64,000 bases of DNA from Phocaeicola plebeius (GTDB lineage Bacteria > Bacteroidota > Bacteroidia > Bacteroidales > Bacteroidaceae): assembly GCA_022767125.1 (NCBI GenBank), contig JALEPZ010000059.1, forward strand, positions 49,080 through 113,079, in the 5' to 3' direction. How positions within the stretch are numbered: position 1 is the stretch's first letter; each line of letters opens with the position of its first letter. A program made the position numbers and the translations under genes. This document shows positions 8,597 through 16,854 of the stretch, piece by piece. The notes under the pieces are model-generated. The model was not told the DNA's origin. It did no database searches and saw only the letters and a program-made list of their open reading frames with translations.

Positions 8597-9219
8597 TGGT
8601 CAACTACAAGCTGCTGCAACGCTCTGCCTTGGCCAACTTCATCTCCTTTTCGCTCAACCTGTCGGTCATTCCTGTCATTTGGACGCTGTCCGTAGTGTCA
8701 CCCGACATCATCTGGTGGAGCAATATGATTGCCTATGCTCTCGTTATGCTGGTGGTGATCGTTATGGCTGAGGCTGCACGCAGGAAGGACAAGGGACTTT
8801 CGCCGTTGACACTCCTGCCCAAATCGACGCCTTTCCCCACTTTCGAACTTTCGTTTAAGTATTCTATTGAAGACATGGGCAACTGCTTCAACGAGATAAG
8901 CCAATGGCTGAAAGAGCAGTCGTTGGACGACGACACCGTGTTCAAGGTGAGGATAATAGCCGAGGAACTGATGTCAAACGTTGCTGAGCATGGTAAAGTG
9001 AAGAGCAGGAAAGCTTTCATCGACATTCGAATCCTTCTTCAGCCCCAGAAGGTGATCCTGTCCATTGCCGACGACAGCACACCTTTCGACACGGTGGCCA
9101 ACAAGGACAAGGGGCTTGGCCTGACAGTCGCCAATGCCATCCCCTACCGCCTTGACTACAAGCACCAGTTTGGGCAGAACATCACCACCGCCACCCTTCT
9201 TTACTCTCGTCCATCCTGA
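8500..9219 (+). pseudogene. C-terminal remnant of a MATE transporter fused to an anti-sigma-type HATPase domain
   Basis: The 239-residue frame begins with IGECCDAIRIYSVAF followed by three hydrophobic stretches to about residue 90, which look like the last helices of a MATE-family transporter. A linker leads into a serine-kinase-type HATPase domain: N-box EELMSNVAEHG, G1-like IADDSTPFD, G2-like KGLGLTVAN. Upstream, the frame has RIAND-type MATE-like residues (QQDNIAR) but stops at a TGA at 8467, so about 350-400 residues of transporter appear lost. MATE-HATPase fusions are known in Bacteroidetes and may act in partner-switch signalling; this is recalled, not tested. The HATPase part alone could still fold, so a small functional membrane kinase is the alternative reading. 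Confidence 0.6.
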
Positions 9220-9264
9220 CTTCAGATGAGGGTGGACGAGAACAAAGAAGGGATATTCCGGCAC

Positions 9265-10806
9265 TCACCGGCCGGCAGGGGCAGCGCTTTCCGGCAAGGT
9301 GACCTGAAAATACGGACTCGGCGTATGCTCCCGGCGGATGATGTCCACCATCTGACGCACCAGGTCAGGATGGGCAGCGGCCACGTCGTGGTCTTCGTGA
9401 ATGTCTTCTGCCAGGTTATACAGCAACGGCCGGCCCTTCTTCACCACCATTTTCCAGTCGCCCATGCGCAGACCGATCTGATCGGTTTCCTCGAACTCCC
9501 AGTACAGGAATTCATGCTGCGGCTGTTCCCCCTGGCCCAGCAAGGTCGGGGCAAAGGAAAGTCCGTCGAACCAGTCGTGCTCTTTCTTCCGGTGGGTGTA
9601 TTTCTTCACGTAGTTCTTCACCCCCGCCAACTCACAGAACGTGGGCATGAGGTCGTAGAAGGCCAACTGATGGTCGTTCACCGTGCCGGCCTCCACCTTT
9701 CCCGGCCAACGGGCGATGAACGGGACACGGATGCCTCCCTCGTAACACTGGCGCTTCAGGCCACGCAGCCGGCCGTCGCGACCGAAGAAGGTGGGGTCGG
9801 CCCCTCCCTCCTCATGCGGGCCGTTGTCGCTCGTAAAGATGACCAGCGTATTCTCGTCCAGCCCTTTCTCCTTCAGCTTGTCCAGCACTTCCCCCACATA
9901 CGCATCCAGACGGGTAATCATGGCGGCGAACTGGGCATGGGTGTGTTCGGAAGCATTGTAGCGCGACCCTTCCTGACCTCCCCAGGTATGGTCGCGGAAG
10001 AACTGTTGCTTGTAGCCTTCCACGATGGAATCCTCGGGCTGCACCAGTTCGGCATGCGGCAGCGTGTAGGTAAAGATGCCGAAGAACGGCTGCCGGCCGT
10101 CCTGCCGGTCGAGCCAGTCCAACGCAGCCCGATGGATCAGGTCGGCGGAATACTGCGGACGCCGGGTGTATTCCTTACCGAACATGGGGTAGCGGATATT
10201 CTCGTCCATCACCACCCGTATGGTAGCCGTGTCGCCTGCCGCCCGGCTGTATCGATTCAGGAAATTGGGATAGTACAGATGGGCCTGGAACTGGCAGATG
10301 TAACCGTAGAATTCATCAATGCCCCGCTTGTCGGGCGTAGACACCGACCCTTCATACCCGCCGGCCCACTTGCCGAACATACCGGTGGTGTACCCGTTGT
10401 CTTTCAGGATCTCGGGCAGGATGACATGGTCGGGGTCATACGGATGCTGGCCGACGATGCTGAAATCGGCATTCTGCCCATACATGACCATGGGGACATT
10501 CCGCCAATACTCCTTGTTGCCCCTCACCTCACCATGGCCCGAATGCTGGCCGGTCATGAAACAGGCCCGCGAGGGCGCACTGACCGGACTGCCGGCATAG
10601 GCTTGCGTAAAGCGCATCCCTTCCTCTGCCATCCGGTCGATATGCGGCGTATGGATATACGGCTGTCCGTAGCAGGCCAGGTCGCCATATCCCATGTCGT
10701 CACACATAATGTAGATAATGTTCGGCTGCGGCTTTTTCTGTGCGGCTGCAGCGGTGAGCGAAAGCAGCAGGCTTCCGCCCAACATCCAATTCTGTCTTCT
10801 ATTCAT
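9265..10806 (-). CDS. Periplasmic sulfatase, serine-type (formylglycine-dependent)
   Basis: 513 residues with a signal peptide (LLLSLTAAAA) and the alkaline-phosphatase fold start IIYIMCDDMGYGDLACYG, whose Asp pair binds calcium. The sulfatase signature is SAPSRACFMTG with Ser76 at the position converted to formylglycine, so it is of the serine type that needs the radical-SAM anaerobic maturase (anSME). C-terminal FTSDNGPHEEGG and RWPGKV motifs are typical of the arylsulfatase S1 family. It hydrolyses sulfate esters, probably on host or plant glycans; the subfamily cannot be told. The start overlaps the end of lgt by 8 bases (ATGAATAG), implying translational coupling. It is isolated from any SusCD pair in view. 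Confidence 0.94.
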   Translation of the reverse strand: MNRRQNWMLGGSLLLSLTAAAAQKKPQPNIIYIMCDDMGYGDLACYGQPYIHTPHIDRMAEEGMRFTQAYAGSPVSAPSRACFMTGQHSGHGEVRGNKEYWRNVPMVMYGQNADFSIVGQHPYDPDHVILPEILKDNGYTTGMFGKWAGGYEGSVSTPDKRGIDEFYGYICQFQAHLYYPNFLNRYSRAAGDTATIRVVMDENIRYPMFGKEYTRRPQYSADLIHRAALDWLDRQDGRQPFFGIFTYTLPHAELVQPEDSIVEGYKQQFFRDHTWGGQEGSRYNASEHTHAQFAAMITRLDAYVGEVLDKLKEKGLDENTLVIFTSDNGPHEEGGADPTFFGRDGRLRGLKRQCYEGGIRVPFIARWPGKVEAGTVNDHQLAFYDLMPTFCELAGVKNYVKKYTHRKKEHDWFDGLSFAPTLLGQGEQPQHEFLYWEFEETDQIGLRMGDWKMVVKKGRPLLYNLAEDIHEDHDVAAAHPDLVRQMVDIIRREHTPSPYFQVTLPESAAPAGR

Positions 10807-11629
10807 AGGCTTCCTTCCGTTTTTTGCACGTCATGATAAGGTACAGCCCCAAGGCAATCAGGGGCAGGCTCAGTAGCTGTCCGATGTTGAAGGTCATGCC
10901 CACTTCTTCCGCCACCTGCGGATTCTTCATGAACTCCAGGGCGAAACGGGAACCGAAGAAAATGAGCAGCGACACACCGGTAATCAGGCCGACGTATTTC
11001 TGCAGGGCCCATTTATGATACATCACCCACGACACGGCGAGGGCAGTGAAGCAATAGAGCATTTCGTAAATCTGGGTGGGATGGCAGGGCAAGGCAGTGC
11101 CTCCCTGGTTGTAGAGTTCCTGCCATTCGCGCGAGCGGACGAACTCGAAGCCCCAGGGCAAGGTAGTGGGGAAACCGAAGATTTCGGAATTCATGAGGTT
11201 ACCGAAGCGGATGCAGGCGCAGACCACGGCCACAGCGGGAATCATGCGGTCGAACAGCCACCAGACACTTTTCTTCGTCACCGTCTTCGAGTACCACACC
11301 AGCGAGAGGATGAGGGCAAACACGCCTCCATGGCTGGCCAGCCCTCCCTTCCAGATCTTGAGGATTTCAGCCGGATGGGCACCGTAGTAGTCCCACTCAT
11401 AAAACAGGCAATGCCCCAGACGGGCACCGATGACGGTGCTGACGATGCAGTAGACAAACAACTTGTCCACCCATTCTTCGGGATATTTTTCCTTACGGAA
11501 CAGGCGGGCCACTATCTCATAGGCAAAGATGAAGCCCAGGCCCCACATCAGTCCGTACCATCGTATCTCCAACGGACCCAGATGTACCAACACCGGGTCT
11601 ACATTCCAAACAATGCTCAGCAATGACAT
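10799..11629 (-). CDS. lgt: Prolipoprotein diacylglyceryl transferase
   Basis: Lgt moves a diacylglyceryl group from phosphatidylglycerol to the lipobox cysteine of prolipoproteins in the inner membrane, the first step of lipoprotein maturation. The 276-residue protein has seven or so hydrophobic segments, the GARLGHCLFYEWDYY region, GGLASHGG and the family signature RFGNLMNSEIFG; IRWYGLMW is also typical. Length fits the family. The start at 11629 is close to a TAnnTTTG box at 11661-11668. It is first in a two-gene unit with the sulfatase. Confidence 0.96.
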   Translation of the reverse strand: MSLLSIVWNVDPVLVHLGPLEIRWYGLMWGLGFIFAYEIVARLFRKEKYPEEWVDKLFVYCIVSTVIGARLGHCLFYEWDYYGAHPAEILKIWKGGLASHGGVFALILSLVWYSKTVTKKSVWWLFDRMIPAVAVVCACIRFGNLMNSEIFGFPTTLPWGFEFVRSREWQELYNQGGTALPCHPTQIYEMLYCFTALAVSWVMYHKWALQKYVGLITGVSLLIFFGSRFALEFMKNPQVAEEVGMTFNIGQLLSLPLIALGLYLIMTCKKRKEAYE

Positions 11630-11660
11630 ATTCTTCTATTATCTTTAGGATTATTGTCGG

Positions 11661-11668
11661 CAAACTTA
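11661..11668 (-). promoter_or_regulatory. Bacteroides-type -7 box for lgt-sulfatase
   Basis: Minus strand reads TAAGTTTG followed by CC, matching TAnnTTTG, 32 bases upstream of the lgt ATG. Confidence 0.65.
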
Positions 11669-11836
11669 CAAAAAATCTACGGGAAAAACGAAGGATGCCG
11701 CAGAATTCAGCACAAGAAGCTGTCCGTATTGTCCGTTACCGCTTTTCCAAGTATCTGCTCCACGCTTCACCAGGCATTGCTATCTGGCCTGTAATCGCCT
11801 TTTCCAAGCTGTCCGAGAATTGTTTTCCGCCGTTTT

Positions 11837-11997
11837 TCTTGCATCACTCCGGAGCCTGTTCTTACACCTTAAGAATGCCTATTCTTGCACTTTAAGAATG
11901 CCTGTCGAAGCGACCTAAGAATGCCTGTCGTCAGGGTGTAAGAACTGCTGTCGTTAGAAGCTCACGATGCCTGTCGTAAGCTCCTAACGACAGCAGT
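11837..11997. repeat. Seven imperfect 23-bp tandem units
   Basis: In the 376-base gene-free gap between lgt and the GH2 gene, seven consecutive blocks of exactly 23 bases start at 11837, 11860, 11883, 11906, 11929, 11952 and 11975. Most end in TAAGAATGCCTGT or a close variant, often followed by CG; the first and the last two units diverge most. The last unit is partly inverted: ACTGCTGTCGTTAG (11944-11957) pairs perfectly with CTAACGACAGCAGT (11984-11997). There are no unique spacers, so it is not CRISPR. The other parts of the gap hold only the lgt promoter. Function unknown: a minisatellite, a protein-binding array or a decayed mobile repeat. Confidence 0.8.
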
Positions 11998-12005
11998 CGT
12001 CATTT

Positions 12006-14057
12006 TTACAAAAATTCAGATTCTGACACTTTGACAGCGATTACCGTCTCGTCCTGTACAACGTGCTTCTTGTTCCCCACCGAACACACGACGATGCGGT
12101 TTTCGCCGGGAGCCAGACGGACCTCCTTCCACTCGGCCATGGCATACTTGTCAGGGACGACGGTGCCACAGGACTTGCCGTTCACCCACAGCTCCACTTT
12201 CGGGCAGTTGGTAAAGACCTGGATGGTCTGCACGTACCGGGATGCCTGCCGCAGCCGCTTGCCGGCGATGTGCACCATCGGTTCGGGATTCCAGTTGGCC
12301 TTGTAGAAATAGAACGCATCCTTCTTCTGCTTGCGGTCGAAGGTCACCAGTCCCTTGTCGTTGATGCCCGGACGGTCGCCCTCGTGCCGGTGAGCGGCCC
12401 CGAAGTCGAACATGTTCCAGACAAACGTTCCCCAGACGAAGGGACGCTCCGACAGGATTTTCCAGTTCTCGATGTGGTAATAGGTCTGCCAGTTCTCCGG
12501 ATGCCAATAGTCGGTCGGCACCGGTTGCTTCAGGCTGTCCTGCTGGTGATAGACACTGGCCCCTGCCCCGTACTCGCTGATGGCAATGCACAGCTCCGGA
12601 TGGGCAGTATGGGTCTTGTCGAGGAAGGTGGCCAATGTGGAGGGACGGCTGCCGTACCACCCGTCGTACCGGTTCCAGGCAATGAGGTCCGTGATGAAGT
12701 TCATGTCTCCTCCCTGATTGCTGGCCGCCGTTGTGGGACGGGTCGTGTCTTCCTGGTGGGCCAGTTCATTCAGTTCTTTAATATAAGGTATCGGATTGTC
12801 CCCTTCTTCCTTCAGTTCATTGAACAATCCCCATACGCAGATGGACGGATGGTTGAAGTTCTGACGGATGAGTTCACGCAACTGCTGCTGCCCGTTCGCG
12901 CGGAAGGCCGGCAGGTCGACAAAACCTTTGTCGGCATAACCGCCGGGCCCCACGAACGGAATCTCTGCCCACACCACGATACCTTCGCGGTCGGTCAGGC
13001 GGTACATGTCTTCCGCCTGCTGGTAGTGGGCCAGCCGGGCAGCGTTCACGCCCATCTCGCGCATCAGCCGGATGTCTTCTTCGTGGTGGCGCAGGCGGAG
13101 GGCATTGCCGATTTCGGGACGGTCCTGATGCCGACAGACGCCATGCAGGGGCAAGTGCTTGCCGTTCAGGAAGAATCCTTCCGCCGGGTCAATGCGGTAG
13201 AAGCGCAGTCCCAAGGGCTGTGCCACGCGGTCGGTCTCTCGGCCGTCTGCCCAGAGCGTCACTTCCGCCCGATAGCTGAACGGGTCGGCCGTGCCGTTCC
13301 ACAGCCGTGGCTTCAAGATGCTGACAGGCAGACGGACTTCACTGTCCTGCCGGGCTGCCAGGGTCACGGTCTGCTCAGCACGCACCACTTCCCGGTCTCC
13401 GTCTTTCACACTCAGCTTCACCTGCACTTCCTGGGCGTCGCCCCGGTTGGACAACTTGACCACTGCATCCACATCTGCCTGTTCGGGAGTGACGCGGGTC
13501 TGTCGGAGATAGACGCCCGGCGAGGCATAGTCGGTCAGGGAGATGCACGCCGGTTCGGTCACCACGAGATGGACATCACGGTAGAGGCCGCCGTAGAAGT
13601 TGAAGTCGCCCACCAACGGCATGACATCCAACTGCTCGCCATTGTTCACCCGCACCCACAACTGGTTGTCGGCCCCGTAACGGACACGGTCGGTGATTTC
13701 GAAGACGAAGGCACTGTAGCCGCCCCGATGTTCGCCCACGTGCTTGCCGTTGATGAACACATCGGCCACGCTGTTGGCCCCCTCGAAACGGAGGAAGAGG
13801 CGTTTGCCTTTCCATTCGGGACGGACATAGAGCTTGCGCTGGTAATTCCCGATGCCTCGCTTATAGTCTGTCTTTCCTGAAAGGGCATCCTGTGCATTCC
13901 AGGTATGGGGCAACGAAACAGGCGACGAGGAACTTTTCTCCACCTGATGGGAGAAGCGGAACATCCAGCCGCCGTCCAACAGGAGGTCGGCACGCTGGGC
14001 AAACAGGGAGGAAGCTCCCAAGGCCATAACGGCCAGTAAGGTTTTCCGTAGTATCAT
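12006..14057 (-). CDS. GH2 beta-galactosidase-like glycoside hydrolase, secreted
   Basis: 683 residues with a signal peptide (LLAVMALGASSLFAQ). The N-terminal sugar-binding domain is at about 25-165 (SLPHTWNAQDA, DVFINGKHVGEHRGGYSAF), an immunoglobulin-like domain at about 170-285, the TIM barrel at about 290-590 and a short C-terminal DUF4982-like sandwich. Acid/base Glu414 is in VWGLFNELKEEG and nucleophile Glu495 in AISEYGAGAS, so it should be active as an exo-beta-glycosidase. GH2 also contains glucuronidases and mannosidases; the DYW/N motifs do not settle which, but beta-galactosidase fits best. It stands alone on its own promoter. Confidence 0.9.
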   Translation of the reverse strand: MILRKTLLAVMALGASSLFAQRADLLLDGGWMFRFSHQVEKSSSSPVSLPHTWNAQDALSGKTDYKRGIGNYQRKLYVRPEWKGKRLFLRFEGANSVADVFINGKHVGEHRGGYSAFVFEITDRVRYGADNQLWVRVNNGEQLDVMPLVGDFNFYGGLYRDVHLVVTEPACISLTDYASPGVYLRQTRVTPEQADVDAVVKLSNRGDAQEVQVKLSVKDGDREVVRAEQTVTLAARQDSEVRLPVSILKPRLWNGTADPFSYRAEVTLWADGRETDRVAQPLGLRFYRIDPAEGFFLNGKHLPLHGVCRHQDRPEIGNALRLRHHEEDIRLMREMGVNAARLAHYQQAEDMYRLTDREGIVVWAEIPFVGPGGYADKGFVDLPAFRANGQQQLRELIRQNFNHPSICVWGLFNELKEEGDNPIPYIKELNELAHQEDTTRPTTAASNQGGDMNFITDLIAWNRYDGWYGSRPSTLATFLDKTHTAHPELCIAISEYGAGASVYHQQDSLKQPVPTDYWHPENWQTYYHIENWKILSERPFVWGTFVWNMFDFGAAHRHEGDRPGINDKGLVTFDRKQKKDAFYFYKANWNPEPMVHIAGKRLRQASRYVQTIQVFTNCPKVELWVNGKSCGTVVPDKYAMAEWKEVRLAPGENRIVVCSVGNKKHVVQDETVIAVKVSESEFL

Positions 14058-14084
14058 AACTATTCGCTTTTAATTGATTTTCGG

Positions 14085-14092
14085 CAAAGTTA
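14085..14092 (-). promoter_or_regulatory. Bacteroides-type -7 box for the GH2 gene
   Basis: Minus strand reads TAACTTTG followed by CC, matching TAnnTTTG, 28 bases upstream of the ATG. Confidence 0.65.
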
Positions 14093-14164
14093 CGGCTTTC
14101 CTGCGCATCCGACCCCTTATTTTGTCCGCAAAACCCATAAAAATCGTCCATCACCGACCGAATG

Positions 14165-15481
14165 CTACATATCCGCTACCGACAGGCACCCCAACGTCAG
14201 TTCCATCTTCCGGAGTTCCTTGCACTGCTTCAGCAGTTCCTGCACCTTGGCTTCGAGCAAGGCAGGTACGTACCGCTTCGACTGTTTCTTCACCTCGTAG
14301 ATGTCAGCCGTGTTCGTCAGTTCGTTGACGGCTATCAGGTCAATCTCGTTCTCGCCGCTCCTGTCCCAGAACTTCCCGATGCGCGTATAGCGGCCCGATT
14401 CGCGCAGCTTCCGTTCGAAATAGCGTTCGAGCTGGAAACCGGAGAACACATCGTAATCGCGACGGATGACCACCGCCAGCTGGTTCAGGGCATCATTGGC
14501 GACAAACGACTGGTACTTGAAGAAGAAACGGAACCAAAGATGCAGGAAACAGTCGCTCAACGCATAGCGCACCTTCTTGGAGCTCTCCTTCGCAAAAATG
14601 GGCAGCTGTTTCTCGATGAGTCCATAGTAATTCTCCAGTTTGTGCAAGTAGCTGCCTATGTTGTCATTCTTCAATGCACTTTCTATCTCGCTGCGGCTGC
14701 GCTGCCCTTCGGCGATGCAGGTAAGGATGGAAAAATAAATGGTGTAGTCTGTTCCGAATTCTTCGATGAGGATATTCTTCCCTTCAGTGATGAACGGGGA
14801 ATTCTCCTCGGTGAGGTAAGCCAGCATACGGTCTTTGTCGGTATAGCCACGGTCTATCAACAGCGAAACATACCAGGGCACACCTCCCGTGATGCAAAAC
14901 AAGGCCAGCAGGTCCTCCCCGGTCCAGTCGGGTCGGGCATCCTGAAGAATCTGTTTCAGCACACCGGTAGTAAAAGGCTTCAGCACCAGTTGCTGGGTCG
15001 CCCTGCCGAACAGCGGTTCGTGGTAATCTTCGAATATCCGCCTCATCAGGGTAAACACGGAACCACTGATGATCAGGTTCATCCGGCTGGAATCCTTGGC
15101 CAGGTCCCATTCGCGCTGCATCTCGCTGAATACCGACGGATTAATGCGCACAAATTCCTGGAACTCGTCGATGACCAACGTGAAGGGGAGCGTAGCAGAC
15201 AGCTTGAGCAAGTAACGGAACAGTTGCGCAAACGACTCGGGCCACCCTACCGGTAGCCCCAGCTTCTCCTCTACTTCCTGAGCAAAATCCCGGCACAGCA
15301 ATGCCTCCGCCTTGCGTGCCACGAAGAAATAGAGCATCCTGTCGTCTCCGCATCGCCGGGCCAACTCGGTCTTCCCGATACGGCGACGCCCCATCAGCAC
15401 GGTCATCTGTGCCTGTTCCTTACTGACTCGCAGCCGTTCGCTCAATACAGCCAGCTCTCTCTCACGATTATAAAACTTCAT
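14165..15481 (-). CDS. AAA ATPase with C-terminal nuclease-like (DUF234) domain
   Basis: 438 residues from the ATG at 15481 (MKFYNRERELAVLSERLR). Walker A is VLMGRRRIGKTEL, Walker B VIDEFQEF, with an arginine-rich sensor region (NLIISGSVFTLM), a winged-helix middle and a C-terminal part with the nuclease-like motif ENEIDLIAVN followed by YEVKKQSK. This is the second member of the family in the window and, unlike the one at 2171-3611, its C-terminus is intact. The ORF track extends the frame by 20 residues, but that extension translates a palindromic promoter region and is not used here. The cellular role of the family is not established. Confidence 0.9.
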   Translation of the reverse strand: MKFYNRERELAVLSERLRVSKEQAQMTVLMGRRRIGKTELARRCGDDRMLYFFVARKAEALLCRDFAQEVEEKLGLPVGWPESFAQLFRYLLKLSATLPFTLVIDEFQEFVRINPSVFSEMQREWDLAKDSSRMNLIISGSVFTLMRRIFEDYHEPLFGRATQQLVLKPFTTGVLKQILQDARPDWTGEDLLALFCITGGVPWYVSLLIDRGYTDKDRMLAYLTEENSPFITEGKNILIEEFGTDYTIYFSILTCIAEGQRSRSEIESALKNDNIGSYLHKLENYYGLIEKQLPIFAKESSKKVRYALSDCFLHLWFRFFFKYQSFVANDALNQLAVVIRRDYDVFSGFQLERYFERKLRESGRYTRIGKFWDRSGENEIDLIAVNELTNTADIYEVKKQSKRYVPALLEAKVQELLKQCKELRKMELTLGCLSVADM

Positions 15482-15500
15482 CTTGCCTTCCTCCTTGATT

Positions 15501-15535
15501 ATAGTAACAGCTATTACGGTAATAGAAATTACTAT
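15501..15535. promoter_or_regulatory. Nested double palindrome at the ATPase transcription start
   Basis: ATAGTAA (15501-15507) pairs with TTACTAT (15529-15535), and inside it CTATTAC (15511-15517) pairs with GTAATAG (15519-15525). The four arms are also near-relatives of one another. The element lies between the -7 box (15539-15546) and the ATG (15481), so it covers the likely transcription start. It could be an operator or a 5' mRNA hairpin. Confidence 0.65.
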
Positions 15536-15538
15536 ATG

Positions 15539-15546
15539 CAAATATA
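15539..15546 (-). promoter_or_regulatory. Bacteroides-type -7 box for the second AAA ATPase
   Basis: Minus strand reads TATATTTG followed by C, matching TAnnTTTG, directly upstream of the nested palindrome. Confidence 0.6.
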
Positions 15547-15598
15547 GGGATTATCAGTGAACCGTCCAACGGATTGCCGATTGTTTTCCATATGATGA

Positions 15599-16516
15599 TT
15601 ACAACCTTAAAATATCCTCCTCACTGAGCCCCGTCGCCTTCTGTATGTCGGCAATGCCAAGGCCCATTGATTTCAGATTGCGGGCAGTATCCTTTAATCC
15701 TTCCGCACGGCCTTTCTCAAGCCCTTCCGCAAGACCTTCCGCACGGCCTTTCTTCATTCCTTCCTCAAGCCCTTGTTCAAGACCTTTCGCCTGACCTTGC
15801 CTTACGCCACTGTTATAGAGCGTGGTCTCAGTCCTGATAATGTCCCAGAACTTGTCGTAGCCGAGAAGCTGTTCGGGAGAGAATGCCGACTCCTCCACCA
15901 CCTCCATCGCCTTGCTTATCTCAGGATTGTCGAGAAGCTCCTGCGGAACGGTCTCCATATAGCCGTCTATCTCCGTGAGATAGCGCAGCCAAAGAACGTG
16001 CATTTTCTTCTCTTTCATGGTATGCGGGGTGAACTTGGGCAACTCCACGAACACAAGGTGCAGTCCGTCTATCACCTTCTCCGTATGCTTCTCGTGAACC
16101 ATACGGTAGTAGTGGTAGTATTCGGGAACGTCGTTCAGGAAGACATCGTTCACGAGGTTGAGCGAATACACTGGTTCCAGCAGATGGTAGTCCTCCTGCT
16201 TGTCGAGCTGGCGGACGTATGCCTTGGCAGAGTTGAACATCACCCTCTGCATGAACTCCGGCGACCACACCATCTGCATCTCCACGATGAACTGCCTGCC
16301 ACGCAGGTCCTTGCACCGTACATCCACGATGCTGTTCTTGCGCAGTGGGTTGTCTGGCACCATCTCTGGTGTCAGATACTCCACGGACTGTATCTCCTCT
16401 TCCTGGGTCTTGAACGGGAGAAGAGCATTGAGCAGGCTGATAACAAGGTCAGGATGCTCACCGAATACCTTCTTGAACGTAAGGTCTGCCTTGGGGTCAA
16501 GATAACGTTTTGCCAT
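15599..16516 (-). CDS. Rpn-family recombination-promoting nuclease / PD-(D/E)XK transposase-like protein
   Basis: 305 residues from the ATG at 16516 (MAKRYLDPKADLTFKKVFGE). The core has the PD-(D/E)XK pattern: Asp in NSIVDVRCKD and Glu in FIVEMQM, as in the Rpn/YhgA family, whose members promote RecA-independent recombination and are related to transposases. The C-terminus is a run of short glycine/charged repeats (EGMKKGRAEG, LAEGLEKGRAEG) then a conserved end (SMGLGIADIQKATGLSEEDI). The internal repeats make this part prone to expansion. The ORF track frame starts earlier, but the upstream part crosses the promoter. Stands alone. Confidence 0.92.
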   Translation of the reverse strand: MAKRYLDPKADLTFKKVFGEHPDLVISLLNALLPFKTQEEEIQSVEYLTPEMVPDNPLRKNSIVDVRCKDLRGRQFIVEMQMVWSPEFMQRVMFNSAKAYVRQLDKQEDYHLLEPVYSLNLVNDVFLNDVPEYYHYYRMVHEKHTEKVIDGLHLVFVELPKFTPHTMKEKKMHVLWLRYLTEIDGYMETVPQELLDNPEISKAMEVVEESAFSPEQLLGYDKFWDIIRTETTLYNSGVRQGQAKGLEQGLEEGMKKGRAEGLAEGLEKGRAEGLKDTARNLKSMGLGIADIQKATGLSEEDILRL

Positions 16517-16540
16517 ACTTCTATGTTTTCTTATCCTTTG

Positions 16541-16548
16541 CAAAAGTA
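16541..16548 (-). promoter_or_regulatory. Bacteroides-type -7 box for the Rpn-family gene
   Basis: Minus strand reads TACTTTTG followed by C, matching TAnnTTTG, 25 bases upstream of the ATG. Confidence 0.6.
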
Positions 16549-16718
16549 GGAAATAAAAACGAACTACAAAAATTCCACCACGCTCATTTGTGTCATACGC
16601 CAACAATGTTCAGAAACGCCAGGTCGTATTTCTCATCAAGGCTACCAAAGTGGAACTATCTCATCAAACCTATCAACTGATGCAGGTTATTTTTTTACAT
16701 TACTAACCAACCATAATT

Positions 16719-16775
16719 GCGTGATAGTGGTGCGGAATGTATTAAAAAAACATAGATTCCGCACCACTATCGCGC
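16719..16775. repeat. 20-bp inverted repeat with AT-rich loop
   Basis: In the 338-base gap 16517-16854, GCGTGATAGTGGTGCGGAAT (16719-16738) pairs at 19 of 20 positions (plus a G-T) with ATTCCGCACCACTATCGCGC (16756-16775) around a 17-base A-rich loop. TTTTT follows on the plus strand. It could end the histidine-kinase transcript or be a small mobile palindrome. The rest of the gap shows no gene. Confidence 0.7.
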
Positions 16776-16854
16776 ATTTTTATGGGAAATGCTCTCCTCA
16801 GCATCCTTTCATAATACAAGCACAGCGGAATAAGGTGTGCTCGGACAGACACCT

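Noticed and set aside
11837-11997. CRISPR array
   Set aside because: Units abut with no unique spacers and are only 23 bases apart; no cas genes nearby.
12063-13880. 605-residue plus-strand ORF
   Set aside because: Shadow of the GH2 gene, which has both catalytic Glu residues on the minus strand.
15482-15541. 20-residue N-terminal extension of the second AAA ATPase
   Set aside because: It translates the nested palindrome at the promoter; the family start is at MKFYNRERE.
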